Source: Nocardioides sp.
GTDB taxonomy: Bacteria; Actinomycetota; Actinomycetes; Propionibacteriales; Nocardioidaceae
Reading direction: 5' to 3'
Assembly (NCBI RefSeq): GCF_014360585.1
Contig: NZ_JACIXG010000002.1
Location: 62,001 to 126,000, forward strand
Length of the DNA stretch: 64,000 nt
The stretch's first letter is position 1. Each line of letters starts with the position of its first letter. The position numbers were made by a program, and so were the translations under genes. A model generated the notes under the pieces. The model did not search any database and was not told the DNA's origin. It saw only the letters and a list, made by a program, of their open reading frames with translations. Positions 26,001 to 34,401 of this stretch are shown here, one piece after another.

Positions 26001-28348
26001 CCTTCACCGTGGACCCTCGAGACCGCGACCGCGTCCGCGAGGCGCTCGCCGGCCAGGTCGTGCTCACCCAGCGCCTCGGCAACGGCGCCCTGGTCACGGG
26101 CACCGGCGTCCAGACGCAGGGCATCCTGGACGACCTCTACGCCGGGAAGGCGAAGAAGGTTTCGCTCGGACCGGCGTTCAAGGGCAGCAAGGTGACCCTG
26201 TCGGTCTGGGCGCCGACCGCCCACGAGGTCTCGCTCGAGCTCGGACGCAGGATCGTGCCGATGCGCCGTGACGACGCCAGCGGTGTCTGGTCGGCGACCG
26301 GACCAGCCTCGGCCTGGCGCGGCAAGGAGTACCGCTACCTCGTGAAGGTGTGGGCGCCGAGCGTCCAGAAGGTCGTGACCAACAAGGTCACCGACCCCTA
26401 CTCGGTCGCGCTCACCGCCGACTCCGAGCGCAGCCTCGTCGTCGACCTCAGCGACAAGGCGCTCGCCCCCAAGGGCTGGTCCAGCCTGGAGAAGCCGAAG
26501 GCCGTGGCGATGAAGGACGCCCAGATCCAGGAGCTCCACATCCGCGACTTCTCCGTCGAGGACGAGACCAACGACCGCCCGGGCGGTTATCTGGCCTTCG
26601 CCGACAAGGACAGCGACGGGTCGCGGCATCTGCGGAAGCTGGCGGAGTCCGGGACGTCGTACGTCCATCTGCTGCCCGCCTTCGACATCGCCACCATCCC
26701 GGAGGAGAAGGCCGACCAGGCCGCGCCCGACTGCGACCTCGCATCGTATGAGGCTGACAGCGACAAGCAGCAGGAGTGCGTCGCCGCGGCGGCCGCGAAG
26801 GATGCGTACAACTGGGGCTACGACCCCTACCACTACACCGTTCCGGAGGGCTCCTACGCCACCGACCCGGACGGTACGGAGCGGACGGTCGAGTTCCGGC
26901 AGATGGTGAAGTCGCTGAACGAGGACGGCCTGGGCGTCGTCATGGACGTGGTCTACAACCACACCACCAGCAGCGGTCAGGCCGAGACGTCCGTGCTCGA
27001 CAAGATCGTGCCGGGCTACTACCAGCGGCTCCTAGCCGACGGCTCGGTCGCCAGCTCCACCTGCTGTGCCAACACCGCTCCCGAGAACACGATGATGGGC
27101 AAGCTCGTCGTCGACTCGATCCTGACCTGGGCGAAGGACTACAAGGTCGACGGCTTCCGCTTCGACCTGATGGGTCACCACCCCAAGGCCAACATCCTGG
27201 CGGTCCGCCAGGCCCTCGACGGGCTCACGCTCGAGAAGGACGGCGTCGACGGCAAGCGCATCGTCCTCTACGGCGAGGGCTGGAACTTCGGCGAGGTCGC
27301 CGACGACGCCCGGTTCGTCCAGGCCACTCAGAAGAACATGGCGGGCACCGGCATCGCCACGTTCAGCGACCGCGCCCGAGACGCCGTCCGCGGCGGTGGC
27401 CCGTTCGACGCCGACCCGGGCGTCCAGGGGTTCGCGAGCGGCCTCTACACCGACCCCAACACCTCGACCGCGAACGGCACAGAGGCAGAGCAGCGGGCGC
27501 GACTGCTGCACTACCAGGACCTGATCAAGGTCGGGCTCTCCGGCAACCTCGCCGGCTACTCGTTCACCGATACCTCGGGCAACCAGGTGAAGGGATCCGA
27601 GGTCGACTACAACGGCTCGCCGGCCGGTTATGCGGAGGCCCCGGGTGACGCGCTCGCCTACGCCGACGCCCACGACAACGAGACGCTCTACGACGCGCTC
27701 ACCTTCAAGCTGCCTGCCTCGACCAGCACGGCCGACCGCTCCCGGATGCAGGTGCTCGCCATGGCGACGGCCGCGCTGTCGCAGGGCCCGGCGCTCTCCC
27801 AGGCCGGCACCGACCTGCTGCGCTCGAAGTCGCTGGACCGCAACTCCTACGACTCGGGGGACTGGTTCAACGCCATCGCCTGGGACTGCGACGCCGGCAA
27901 CGGCTTCGGGCGGGGGCTGCCGCCGGCCGCGGACAACAAGGACAAGTGGCCCTACGCCAAGCCTCTGCTGGCCTCGGCCTCCGCCCCCGGCTGTCCGGAC
28001 ATCGAAGGCGCCTCGGCCGCCTATCGGGACCTGCTGAGGATCCGTACGGAGGAGCCGGTCTTCCACCTGTCCACCACCGGTCAGGTCCAGGAGAAGCTGT
28101 CGTTCCCGCTCTCGGGGACGGACGAGACGCCGGGCGTCATCACCATGCGCCTGGATGACCTCGTGATCGTCTTCAACGCGACCAAGGCGACGCAGCGGCA
28201 GACGGTGAAGAGCGCCGCGGGTGCCGGCTACCGCCTGCACCCGATCCAGGCCGAGGGCGCCGACGCGGTGGTGAAGAAGTCCGCGTTCGAGGCGGATTCG
28301 GGGACCTTCACGGTGCCCGCCCGGTCGGTGGCGGTCTTCACCCGCTGA
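23021..28348 (+). CDS. Giant secreted amylase-pullulanase (two GH13 domains)
   Basis: From GTG 23021 (GAGAGG upstream) the protein has 1775 residues with a signal peptide of about 38. The first GH13 barrel (about 55-600) has Asp309, Glu343 and Asp414 in DGFRIDTVKH, FMFGEVY and LGNHDMG. Two pullulanase-associated carbohydrate modules follow, each starting with RADGDYDGW (about 720 and 820). After a linker domain and a CBM48-like module (about 1058, LSVWAPTAHEVSLEL) comes a second barrel of the pullulanase type with Asp1382, Glu1419 and Asp1552 (DGFRFDLMGH, YGEGWNFGE, DAHDNET), then a C-terminal pullulanase domain. It should cleave alpha-1,4 and alpha-1,6 bonds of branched starch or glycogen. 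Confidence 0.93.
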   Translation: MNRRSGARSAPRTVATVIATALLATALQTAMPESATAAAPKPPSDAKLAAEPARHDATKEQFYFVLPDRFANGETGNDKGGLTGSRTSTGFDPTDKGFYQGGDLEGITERLDYIKGLGTTAIWMAPIFKNKPVQGEGENASAGYHGYWITDFTQVDPHFGTNADLETLIDKAHAKGMKVFFDVITNHTADTVDYAEKKYGYRPKGAFPYLDTEGRPFDDAEPSSDRRKVDEDSFPYTPANTGEMVPSWLNDPTLYHNRGDSTWEGESTTYGDFSGLDDLWTERPEVVEGMTEIYQRWVRDFDIDGFRIDTVKHVDLDFWTEWATALDAYAAKQGREDFFMFGEVYSADSDITSPYVTRGRLDATLDFPFQDAARAYASLGAPADRLAGVFADDYKYATDKANAYEQVTFLGNHDMGRIGTFLRADHPGATDAELVQRARLANELMFLSRGNPVVYYGDEQGFTGAGGDKDARQTLFGSKVADYLDDDQIGTDRTHADDAYDPTHPLYAAIAALAKLRTDHPALADGAHRELYAKDSVYAYSRTGENREYVVAINNAVEEKTVTLPVESAAFDTIYGGEAAKAADGGTITVTVPALSSIVLRAEGELPGATAKPQLSLTAPAAGATGTVTLSADPGETADARVVFAAQVGNGKWRTLGSVDHAPYKITQYVPATVAAGTALRYKAVVVDRDGRTASDLAETTAGQAPEAEKPSAVDRDYAVVHYRRADGDYDGWTLEAGGQSAAFDGRDAYGAFAWVKLPDDTASLTYTVEKDGATDGPERTIDLAETGEVWVEAGNDGQQTTKPGGVYPEPDTSKAVIHLHRADGDYDGWGLHTWTGAADPTEWSKPLPPTGKDAYGVTFEVPLVDGATSLNYIVHKGDEKDIPNDRSLDLATYGHEVWLNSGDTGYLLPSVGSAPDLDLSKAQAQWIDAETVVLPKETAAGSALSTQLVYDRDGGIAVEDGALSSEGRWLRLQDSSLTDGQKSEFPHLKEYAAFTVDPRDRDRVREALAGQVVLTQRLGNGALVTGTGVQTQGILDDLYAGKAKKVSLGPAFKGSKVTLSVWAPTAHEVSLELGRRIVPMRRDDASGVWSATGPASAWRGKEYRYLVKVWAPSVQKVVTNKVTDPYSVALTADSERSLVVDLSDKALAPKGWSSLEKPKAVAMKDAQIQELHIRDFSVEDETNDRPGGYLAFADKDSDGSRHLRKLAESGTSYVHLLPAFDIATIPEEKADQAAPDCDLASYEADSDKQQECVAAAAAKDAYNWGYDPYHYTVPEGSYATDPDGTERTVEFRQMVKSLNEDGLGVVMDVVYNHTTSSGQAETSVLDKIVPGYYQRLLADGSVASSTCCANTAPENTMMGKLVVDSILTWAKDYKVDGFRFDLMGHHPKANILAVRQALDGLTLEKDGVDGKRIVLYGEGWNFGEVADDARFVQATQKNMAGTGIATFSDRARDAVRGGGPFDADPGVQGFASGLYTDPNTSTANGTEAEQRARLLHYQDLIKVGLSGNLAGYSFTDTSGNQVKGSEVDYNGSPAGYAEAPGDALAYADAHDNETLYDALTFKLPASTSTADRSRMQVLAMATAALSQGPALSQAGTDLLRSKSLDRNSYDSGDWFNAIAWDCDAGNGFGRGLPPAADNKDKWPYAKPLLASASAPGCPDIEGASAAYRDLLRIRTEEPVFHLSTTGQVQEKLSFPLSGTDETPGVITMRLDDLVIVFNATKATQRQTVKSAAGAGYRLHPIQAEGADAVVKKSAFEADSGTFTVPARSVAVFTR

Positions 28349-28376
28349 GGCGGACGGTAGATAGAGAAAAGGACGC

Positions 28377-28401
28377 GGCCCCGGCTCATCGAGCCGGGGC
28401 C
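28377..28401 (+). terminator. Perfect GC hairpin after pullulanase
   Basis: GGCCCCGGCTC (28377-28387) and GAGCCGGGGCC (28391-28401) pair perfectly around a 3-base loop, 28 bases after the stop. The stem is very stable but has no T run; it could serve both this gene and the leftward small gene beyond. Confidence 0.7.
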
Positions 28402-28435
28402 TGCGGGTCCGTCGGTCAGGAAGCTCGGCGCCAGG

Positions 28436-28537
28436 TCAGGCGGGGCTGTTGCCGGCGACAGCGCCGACCACCACGAGCGCGATGACGACCAGGGCGGCGA
28501 CGACCATGAGGCCGGCCGGGCTCCGGAAGTCGAACAT
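28436..28537 (-). CDS. 33-residue single-span membrane peptide
   Basis: Reading leftward from ATG 28537 gives MFDFRSPAGLMVVAALVVIA and then ten or so more hydrophobic residues, ending AGNSPA and TGA at 28436. AAAGGAAT lies at good distance before the ATG. The peptide has a short charged N-terminus and one membrane span of about 22 residues. Its length is below common gene-finder limits. It could be a small membrane regulator or a toxin-like peptide; I recognise no family. Confidence 0.55.
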   Translation of the reverse strand: MFDFRSPAGLMVVAALVVIALVVVGAVAGNSPA

Positions 28538-28829
28538 GGGGATTCCTTTCGGCTAGTTCGGCGACAGGCGACGGGTGGGGATCGTGTCCTGCGGACGCGT
28601 CGGGAGAGCCAGCCAGACAGCGGCGATGCCCGTGGCGTCGCGTATACATAACCAGTCATGGTCACAACGCGCGTAGGGCCCAAGGTCCCGATTTTTACCG
28701 AAGCCATTCACGCGCGAAGAGATATGTGATATGGCAACCGCTTCATCGGTGAACGTCGTAAAACCCTAGCGGACCGCCGGCGGGGCGGACGACCGGGGAT
28801 CGTCAGGGCGGCCTTCGTTGTGGGCCCGG
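28538..28829. other. Intergenic region, no gene seen
   Basis: This stretch is AT-richer than its surroundings near 28640-28770 and must hold the promoter of the small leftward gene. No recognisable RNA, operator or convincing open frame was seen. Confidence 0.4.
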
Positions 28830-30296
28830 TCACGCGACCCCGGCGGCATGCCGGCCGGCCCGCCGTCCGAAGTACGAGCCGTCGCCGAGCTGCATGCCGG
28901 AGGCGTAGCCCTTGGCGTCCTGGGCGAGGTTGGCTGCGCAGGCGCCCGCGGCGTACAGACCCGTGATCGCGGAGCCGTCCTCGCGGCGTACCTCGCCTTC
29001 GACGGTGGTCGCCAGCCCGCCCATCGTGAACCCGGCGTACATCGCCTTGCCCAGCGAGAGGTCGTAGGCGCCCCACGGTCCGGTGTCCTGAGGCTCGGTC
29101 CACTCCGCCGCCTTGTGGAGCTCCGGATCCTCCCCGGCGGCCGCATGGGTGTTGTAGGAGGTCAGGGTCGCGTCGAGGGCATCGAAGGGCACGCCCAGGC
29201 CGGCCGCCATCTCCTCGACCGTCTCCCAGCCGTCGATGAACGGGCACAGCGGCATCTTCGGGTGCTCGATGTGCGCGGAGTCGACGATCAGGAACGCGGC
29301 CGAGTCCGGCTGCTCCATGACGAAGGCGGCCGTACGGGCGTGGTAGGAGTCCTCCGCCACGAAGCGCCTGCCGTGCTTGTTGACGATGATCCCGGTCAGC
29401 AGGATCGAAGGCGGATAGAACGGTGCGGTCTGGAACGGCTCGTCCATGAACCGCCAGCGGCCACCCGCCGAGGCGCCCAGGCGCAGCCCGAGGCCGTCGT
29501 CGTAGGTGGAGGCCAGCGGGAAGAGCTTCTCGCCGAGCCGCGGCGTGTGCTCGGCGACCATGTCGGCGTTGCCGACGAAGCCGCCGGCGGCGAGGATCAC
29601 CGCCTTGGCCCGGATCGCGCCCCGCTCCTCGAAGCGGCGCCATGCCAGCCCGACGACCCTTCCGTCCTCGATCACCAGGTTGGTGGCGCCGGTCTCGTAG
29701 CGGACCTCCGCCGACGTCTCGGCCAGGCGGTCGGCCATCCGGTCGACGACGAGCTTGGCGCCGCCGGTGTCGCCCGGGACCGGAACCTTGTGGCCGCGCG
29801 GCGCCGGGACGGCGAGGTCGCGGAAGGGATGGACCTTCTCGTTGCCGGTGTACATCAGCCCCTCGGTGCCCGGCTGGATGACGGCCTTGCCGGGCCAGAA
29901 GGTGCGCTCGAACTCGAAGCCCAATCCCTCGAGCCAGTCGAAGTGCTCGACCGAGTCGTCGCAGTAGGCCCGGATCTTGTCGTCCTCGGGCTCCTTGGAG
30001 ACCGCGCGGATGTACTTGAACATCTCCTCGGCCGAGTCCTCGATCCCGGTCGCCTTCTGCACCGCGGTGCCGCCGCCGAGGTAGAAGTGGCCGCCGGCCA
30101 TCGCGGAGGTCCCGCCGGGCTCGGCGGCGCGCTCGAGGAGGATCGTGCGGGCGCCGGAGCGGACCGCCTCAAGCGCAGCGGCGCCGCCGGCCACGCCGAA
30201 GCCGACCACGATCACGTCGGTCTCCTCCGACCAGCCGCCGAAGCGCTCCTCGACGTCGGCGGGGGAGAGTACGTCGGGCAGTGCTGTTCCGCTCAT
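28830..30296 (-). CDS. FAD-binding dehydrogenase, KstD-like family
   Basis: A 488-residue flavoprotein starting at ATG 30296, overlapping the hsd4B stop as ATGA. It has the FAD motif DVIVVGFGVAGGAAALEA (about residues 22-40), ERAAEPGGTSAMAGG, a second GxG-rich FAD segment (VILAAGGFVGNADM) and a C-terminal GLYAAGACAAN plus GMQLGDGSYFGRRAG. This is the fumarate reductase/3-ketosteroid dehydrogenase superfamily. It lacks the TYxGPGxTIGPA motif of true KstD, so its substrate differs. As third gene after kstD and hsd4B under a KstR box it probably oxidises or reduces a steroid intermediate. The nearest mycobacterial relative I recall is Rv0785. Confidence 0.78.
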   Translation of the reverse strand: MSGTALPDVLSPADVEERFGGWSEETDVIVVGFGVAGGAAALEAVRSGARTILLERAAEPGGTSAMAGGHFYLGGGTAVQKATGIEDSAEEMFKYIRAVSKEPEDDKIRAYCDDSVEHFDWLEGLGFEFERTFWPGKAVIQPGTEGLMYTGNEKVHPFRDLAVPAPRGHKVPVPGDTGGAKLVVDRMADRLAETSAEVRYETGATNLVIEDGRVVGLAWRRFEERGAIRAKAVILAAGGFVGNADMVAEHTPRLGEKLFPLASTYDDGLGLRLGASAGGRWRFMDEPFQTAPFYPPSILLTGIIVNKHGRRFVAEDSYHARTAAFVMEQPDSAAFLIVDSAHIEHPKMPLCPFIDGWETVEEMAAGLGVPFDALDATLTSYNTHAAAGEDPELHKAAEWTEPQDTGPWGAYDLSLGKAMYAGFTMGGLATTVEGEVRREDGSAITGLYAAGACAANLAQDAKGYASGMQLGDGSYFGRRAGRHAAGVA

Positions 30297-31255
30297 CGCT
30301 CCTCCTCGCTTCGCTCGGTCGCTCCCTTGTTCGGCGCGAGCGGACGAGCAAGCTCGCCGCTCGACCTTGCTCCGGTCGCCTCCAGATAGCAGTCGGCGAG
30401 CACCGGCGCGCCGTCGCGGGCAGGATCGTCGGTGGAGATCGTGGCCCTGATCAGGATCCTGGGCCCCTCGTCCCAGGCCTCGATCGAGATCGTCTCGCCG
30501 GGGAAGACGATCCCGGCGAACCGGGCGCCGAACCCGGCGACCCGGGTCGCGTCCCCGTCGAGGAGGAGTTGGGTCGCCTCGCGCAGCACGATCCCGTAGG
30601 AGCACAGCCCGTGCAGGATCGGCTTCGGGAAGCCTGCCTTCGCGGCGAACTCCGGGTCGGCGTGCAGCGGGTTGCGGTCGCCGCACAGCCGGTAGAGCAG
30701 CGCCTGCTGCTCCGTGACGTCGTACGCCGCCACAGCATCCGGCGCGCGGTCAGGAACCGGCAGCGCGGTGGACGGCCCGCGTTCACCACCGAAGCCGCCC
30801 TCGCCACGGACGAAGATCGAGGAGCGTACGGTCCACAGCGGGTCGCCCGCCGCGGTGGTGGCGACACCCTCCTGGACGATGACGGCGGCTTTGCCCTTGT
30901 CCCAGACCTCGGCGATCCGGGTCGAGACGACGGCTTCGCCGGAGGTGGGGATCGGGCCGTCGACGCGGATCTCCTGGGAGCCGTGGAGCACCGAGGCGAG
31001 GTCGATGTCGCAGCCCGGCAGATCGACGGTGGGCGGCTCGGTCACGTGGAAGGTCGGTGCGACGACCCCGAAGGACGGCAGCACGGTCAGCGCGTCGGAG
31101 TCCAGCGTGTAGCGCAGCGCGGCGGGGTCGGTCGCGTCACCGGGACGCGAGCCGGCGCCGATGCCGAGGTGGTAGAGCAGCACGTCGGACGAGCTCCACG
31201 AGAACGCCCGGGACGGGAGCGCCGCGCCGATGGCCTTGGTCGGGTCGATGGGCAT
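30293..31255 (-). CDS. hsd4B: Hsd4B/ChsH3-like double hot-dog enoyl-CoA hydratase
   Basis: A 320-residue MaoC-type hydratase starting at ATG 31255, one base into the kstD stop. It begins MPIDPTKAIGAALP and carries the second hot-dog with the hydratase motif YRLCGDRNPLHADPEFA followed by FPKPILHGLC (about residues 195-230), matching mycobacterial Rv3538 (about 286 residues). That enzyme hydrates the 3-oxo-cholesta-4,22-dien-24-oyl-CoA type side chain. The protein is about 30 residues longer than its homologue because of a repeat-derived C-terminal tail. It belongs to the leftward kstD operon. Confidence 0.88.
   Translation of the reverse strand: MPIDPTKAIGAALPSRAFSWSSSDVLLYHLGIGAGSRPGDATDPAALRYTLDSDALTVLPSFGVVAPTFHVTEPPTVDLPGCDIDLASVLHGSQEIRVDGPIPTSGEAVVSTRIAEVWDKGKAAVIVQEGVATTAAGDPLWTVRSSIFVRGEGGFGGERGPSTALPVPDRAPDAVAAYDVTEQQALLYRLCGDRNPLHADPEFAAKAGFPKPILHGLCSYGIVLREATQLLLDGDATRVAGFGARFAGIVFPGETISIEAWDEGPRILIRATISTDDPARDGAPVLADCYLEATGARSSGELARPLAPNKGATERSEEER
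30297..30367 (-). repeat. Repeat-derived segment forming the hsd4B 3' end
   Basis: The sequence contains GCGAAGCGAGGAGGAGCG and GCTTGCTCGTCCGCTCGCG on the minus strand, both of a kind that recurs between genes in actinobacteria. It encodes about the last 24 residues of Hsd4B (SSGELARPLAPNKGATERSE onward), which the mycobacterial homologue lacks, and it supplies the ribosome site of the next gene. Confidence 0.6.
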
Positions 31256-33030
31256 CAGTGCTTCTCCTTCTTCGACGAGCCCGAGGAGTCCGACGAGCCC
31301 GAAACGGTGCTGTCCGAGGACTCGCCGGTGAGCTCGGTGGCGCAGTCCTCGGCGGCCAGGTAGCCGAAGACGAGGGCTGGGCCGATGGTGGCGCCGGGAC
31401 CGGCGTAGGTGCGGCCCATGACCGCTGAGGAGGCGTTGCCGGCGGCGTACAGGCCCGCGATGGCGGAGCCGTCGGGACGCAGGACGCGGGCGCGCTCGTC
31501 GGTGACGAGACCACCCTTGGTGCCGAGGTCGCCGGGAGCCATCTTGACCGCGTAGAAGGGCGCCTGATCGATGACGTTGAGCGAGCAGTTCGGCTTGACG
31601 GTGGGGTCGGAGTAGTACTTGTCATAGGTCGACTCGCCGCGGTGGAAGTCCTCGTCGACACCGGACTCGGCGAAACCGTTGAACCGCTCCAGAGTCTCTC
31701 GCAGACCGGCCGCCGGCACCTCGATCTTGGCCGCGAGCTCGTCGACCGTCGACGCCTTGACGACGACCCCGTCCTTGAGCCAGCGGCCCGGGAACGGCTG
31801 GCCCGGCCCGAGCCCGGCGAAGATGTAGCGGTTGCGGTAGCGCTGGTCGAAGACCAGCCACGAGGGGACGTGCGGGACGCCTTGCCCAGAAATGTACTCA
31901 GCCTCGCCCTTGTAGATCTCGTGGACGGCCTCGACGTAGGGGAGGGCCTCGTTCATGAACCGTTTGCCGGCGCCGTTGACGATGATCGACCCGGGCAGGT
32001 TGCGCTCGGCGAGCGCGAACCAGGGCCGACCCGGGAACGGGATCGTCGGACCCCACCAGGACTCGTCCATCAGGTCCGTGTCCGCGCCGGCCGCGATCCC
32101 GGCCAGGATCCCGTCGCCGGTGTTGGAGAAGGCGCCGGTGGTCCACTCGACCGAGGTCGGCGCGGGCAGGTACTTCTCCCGCATCTCCAGGTTGCGCTCG
32201 AAGCCGCCCGACCCGAGGATCACACCGCGCCGCGCCCGGATCACCGTGGTCGGACCGGACTCGCCGCGGCGCACCTCGACGCCTACGACCCGGCCGTTCT
32301 CGGTGACCAGGCCGACCAGCTCGGTCTCGTACCTGATCGGGACTCCGGCGTCCATGAGTCCCTTGCGCAGCCCGATCGTGAGAGCCGCGCCCATGGCGTA
32401 CATCTTCTTGCCGAGCAGACCGGAGAGGATCCGGGCCACCGCGATCTTGACCATGGTGATCGGGCCCTTGAGCGTGCGCATGCCGAGGCTGATCTTTCGG
32501 AAGTCGGCCTGGGTGACGACCATGTTGGCCGGTGACTTCGTGTAGGGCGGGTGCAGCCGTGAGAGCTCCTCGCCGATCACCCGGGCGTCGAGGGGGACCG
32601 GCTCGACGGAGCGGCCCGCGCCGCGGCCGCCGGGCGCCTCGGGGTGGTAGTCGGCGTAGTCGGGCACCCACGCGAACCGCGCCGGGGTGTGCGTGCAGAC
32701 GAAGGAGAGCACCTCGGGGCCGCGGTCGAGGAAGGTCTCGCGACGCGCGGCCGGGACGACGTCGCCGACGATCGACTCGAGGTAGAGGCTGGCGGCCTCG
32801 GGGGAGTCCTTCTGATGGGCCGCCTCCAGGGCGTGGTTGCGCGGGATCCAGACCCCGCCGCCCGAGCGTGACGTCGACCCGCCGAAGTAGGCGCTCTTCT
32901 CGATGACGACGGTCTCGAGCCCGTGGCGGCGGGCGGCTGCGAGCGCGGCGGACATCCCGGCGCCCCCGGCGCCCACGACGACGACGTCGTAGATCTCCTC
33001 GCCGTCTGCTGCCTCAGTCAACTTTCCCAT
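31255..33030 (-). CDS. kstD: 3-ketosteroid-delta1-dehydrogenase (KstD)
   Basis: A 591-residue flavoprotein starting at ATG 33030 behind TGAGGGAG. It follows mycobacterial KstD throughout: FAD motif VVVVGAGGAGMSAAL, GGSTSRSGGGVWIPRNH, the active-site tyrosine region DYADYHPEAPGGRG, NTGDGILAG, DLGTKGGLVTD, and the catalytic RTYAGPGATIGPA near the C-terminus. KstD introduces the 1,2 double bond in ring A, and with KshAB (not in this window) breaks ring B. A Ser/Asp-rich tail (about 20 residues) is extra. It heads the leftward operon, and two KstR boxes lie between it and hsaA. Confidence 0.95.
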   Translation of the reverse strand: MGKLTEAADGEEIYDVVVVGAGGAGMSAALAAARRHGLETVVIEKSAYFGGSTSRSGGGVWIPRNHALEAAHQKDSPEAASLYLESIVGDVVPAARRETFLDRGPEVLSFVCTHTPARFAWVPDYADYHPEAPGGRGAGRSVEPVPLDARVIGEELSRLHPPYTKSPANMVVTQADFRKISLGMRTLKGPITMVKIAVARILSGLLGKKMYAMGAALTIGLRKGLMDAGVPIRYETELVGLVTENGRVVGVEVRRGESGPTTVIRARRGVILGSGGFERNLEMREKYLPAPTSVEWTTGAFSNTGDGILAGIAAGADTDLMDESWWGPTIPFPGRPWFALAERNLPGSIIVNGAGKRFMNEALPYVEAVHEIYKGEAEYISGQGVPHVPSWLVFDQRYRNRYIFAGLGPGQPFPGRWLKDGVVVKASTVDELAAKIEVPAAGLRETLERFNGFAESGVDEDFHRGESTYDKYYSDPTVKPNCSLNVIDQAPFYAVKMAPGDLGTKGGLVTDERARVLRPDGSAIAGLYAAGNASSAVMGRTYAGPGATIGPALVFGYLAAEDCATELTGESSDSTVSGSSDSSGSSKKEKH

Positions 33031-33061
33031 GGTGCTCCCTCAACCTCGCCTATCCCAGAAC

Positions 33062-33075
33062 TGAAACACGTTCTA
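33062..33075. promoter_or_regulatory. KstR operator (exact match), kstD side
   Basis: TGAAACACGTTCTA fits the consensus fully and lies 31 bases before the kstD start. Confidence 0.87.
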
Positions 33076-33120
33076 CCATAGACGACAGTCGACGAAACAT
33101 GCCCGAGGACTCGACAAAAC

Positions 33121-33134
33121 TGAAACGTGTTCTA
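33121..33134. promoter_or_regulatory. KstR operator (exact match), hsaA side
   Basis: TGAAACGTGTTCTA fits the consensus fully and lies 73 bases before the hsaA start. Together with the box at 33062 it controls two divergent ring-degradation operons. Confidence 0.87.
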
Positions 33135-33207
33135 GTATTGATCCATCGGCAGCGCACGAACCGCGCCGCCCGAGGACATTTGGGACACCATGCAGGAAGG
33201 CAGAGCG

Positions 33208-34401
33208 GTGAGCGAACCGACACAGCGCCCTAACAAGGACGCACAGACCGTCAGAGACGGGGTGCAGGACCTGCTGCCCACCATCAGGGAGCGCGCGGAG
33301 GAGACCGAGCGCCTTCGGGTCGTTCCCGAGTCGAGCGTCAAGGAGCTGGAGGAGGTCGGTTTCTTCAAGCTGCTGCAGCCCGTTCGGTTCGGCGGCCTCG
33401 AGGCGGACCCCGTCGACTTCTACACCTGCGTGCGTGACATCGCCTCGGCGTGCGGTTCGACCGGCTGGGTCTCCAGCGTCCTGGGCGTGCACCCCTGGCA
33501 GATCGCCCTCTTCGACGACGAGGCCCAGCAGTCGGTCTGGGGAGAGGACCCCGACACCCGGGTCTCCTCCTCCTACGCACCGATGGGCAAGGCGTCGCTC
33601 ACCGAGGGCGGGTTCAACCTCTCCGGCCGCTGGTCGTTCTCCTCCGGCTGCGCGCACGCCACCTGGGTCCTCCTGGGCGGCCTCGTCTTCAACGACGAGG
33701 GCCAGGTGGTCGACTTCCGTACGTTCCTGGTGCCGCGCGAGCGCTACGAGATCGTCGACGTCTGGAACGTCGTCGGCCTGGCCGGCACCGGCTCGAACGA
33801 CATCGTGGTCGAGGACGTCTTCATCCCGGAGACCTTCACCCTCTCGATGGCCGAGACCGGACGGTGCAAGGGCCCGGGGCAGGCCGTGAACACCGGCGAC
33901 CTCTACAAGCTGCAGTTCCACTCGCTGTTCACCACCACGATCACCACGCCGATCATCGGCATGGCCCGCGGTGCGTACGACGAGCACGTCACCATGCAGC
34001 AGAACCGGGTCCGCGCCTCGTACGGCGAGAAGGCCTCGCTCGACCCGTTCGCCGCGGTGCGCGTGGCGACGGCCTCCTCCGACATCGACGCAGCCTGGGC
34101 GCTGCTGATGGGCAACATCCGCGAGCAGCAGGGCTACGTCGCCCGCGGCGAGAAGATCCCGATCACCCAGCGGCTGCGGATCCGCCGCGACCAGGTCCTC
34201 GGCACCCAGCGGGCGATCGACGCGATCGACCTCCTCTTCGAGGCCTCCGGCGGCCGGGCGCTGGCCAACGGCACCCCGCTCCAGCGTGCCTGGCGCGACG
34301 CCCACGCCGGTCGGGTCCACGCCGCCAACGACCCGGAGCGGGCGCTGCAGATGTACGGCGCCTCCGAGTTCGGGCACAAGGTCGACCCGGGGATGTACTG
34401 A
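33208..34401 (+). CDS. hsaA: HsaA, steroid phenol hydroxylase oxygenase subunit
   Basis: A 397-residue flavin-dependent monooxygenase of the acyl-CoA dehydrogenase fold. GTG 33208 has AGGAAGG at ideal distance; ATG 33190 has no such site. Family marks are GFFKLLQPVRFGGLE, ACGSTGWVSSVLGVHPW, SSSYAPMGKA, WNVVGLAGTGSND and AGRVHAANDPERALQMYG, all matching mycobacterial HsaA (394 residues). HsaA hydroxylates 3-HSA to the catechol 3,4-DHSA using reduced flavin from HsaB, which is the last gene of this operon. Confidence 0.95.
   Translation: MSEPTQRPNKDAQTVRDGVQDLLPTIRERAEETERLRVVPESSVKELEEVGFFKLLQPVRFGGLEADPVDFYTCVRDIASACGSTGWVSSVLGVHPWQIALFDDEAQQSVWGEDPDTRVSSSYAPMGKASLTEGGFNLSGRWSFSSGCAHATWVLLGGLVFNDEGQVVDFRTFLVPRERYEIVDVWNVVGLAGTGSNDIVVEDVFIPETFTLSMAETGRCKGPGQAVNTGDLYKLQFHSLFTTTITTPIIGMARGAYDEHVTMQQNRVRASYGEKASLDPFAAVRVATASSDIDAAWALLMGNIREQQGYVARGEKIPITQRLRIRRDQVLGTQRAIDAIDLLFEASGGRALANGTPLQRAWRDAHAGRVHAANDPERALQMYGASEFGHKVDPGMY

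Noticed and set aside
23000..26962. Very long minus-strand open frame (about 1320 codons) opposite the pullulanase gene
   Set aside because: Its protein is Val/Arg/Gly-rich low-complexity sequence, as expected from the complement of a high-GC gene, with no ribosome site or domain. The plus strand has two intact GH13 domains.
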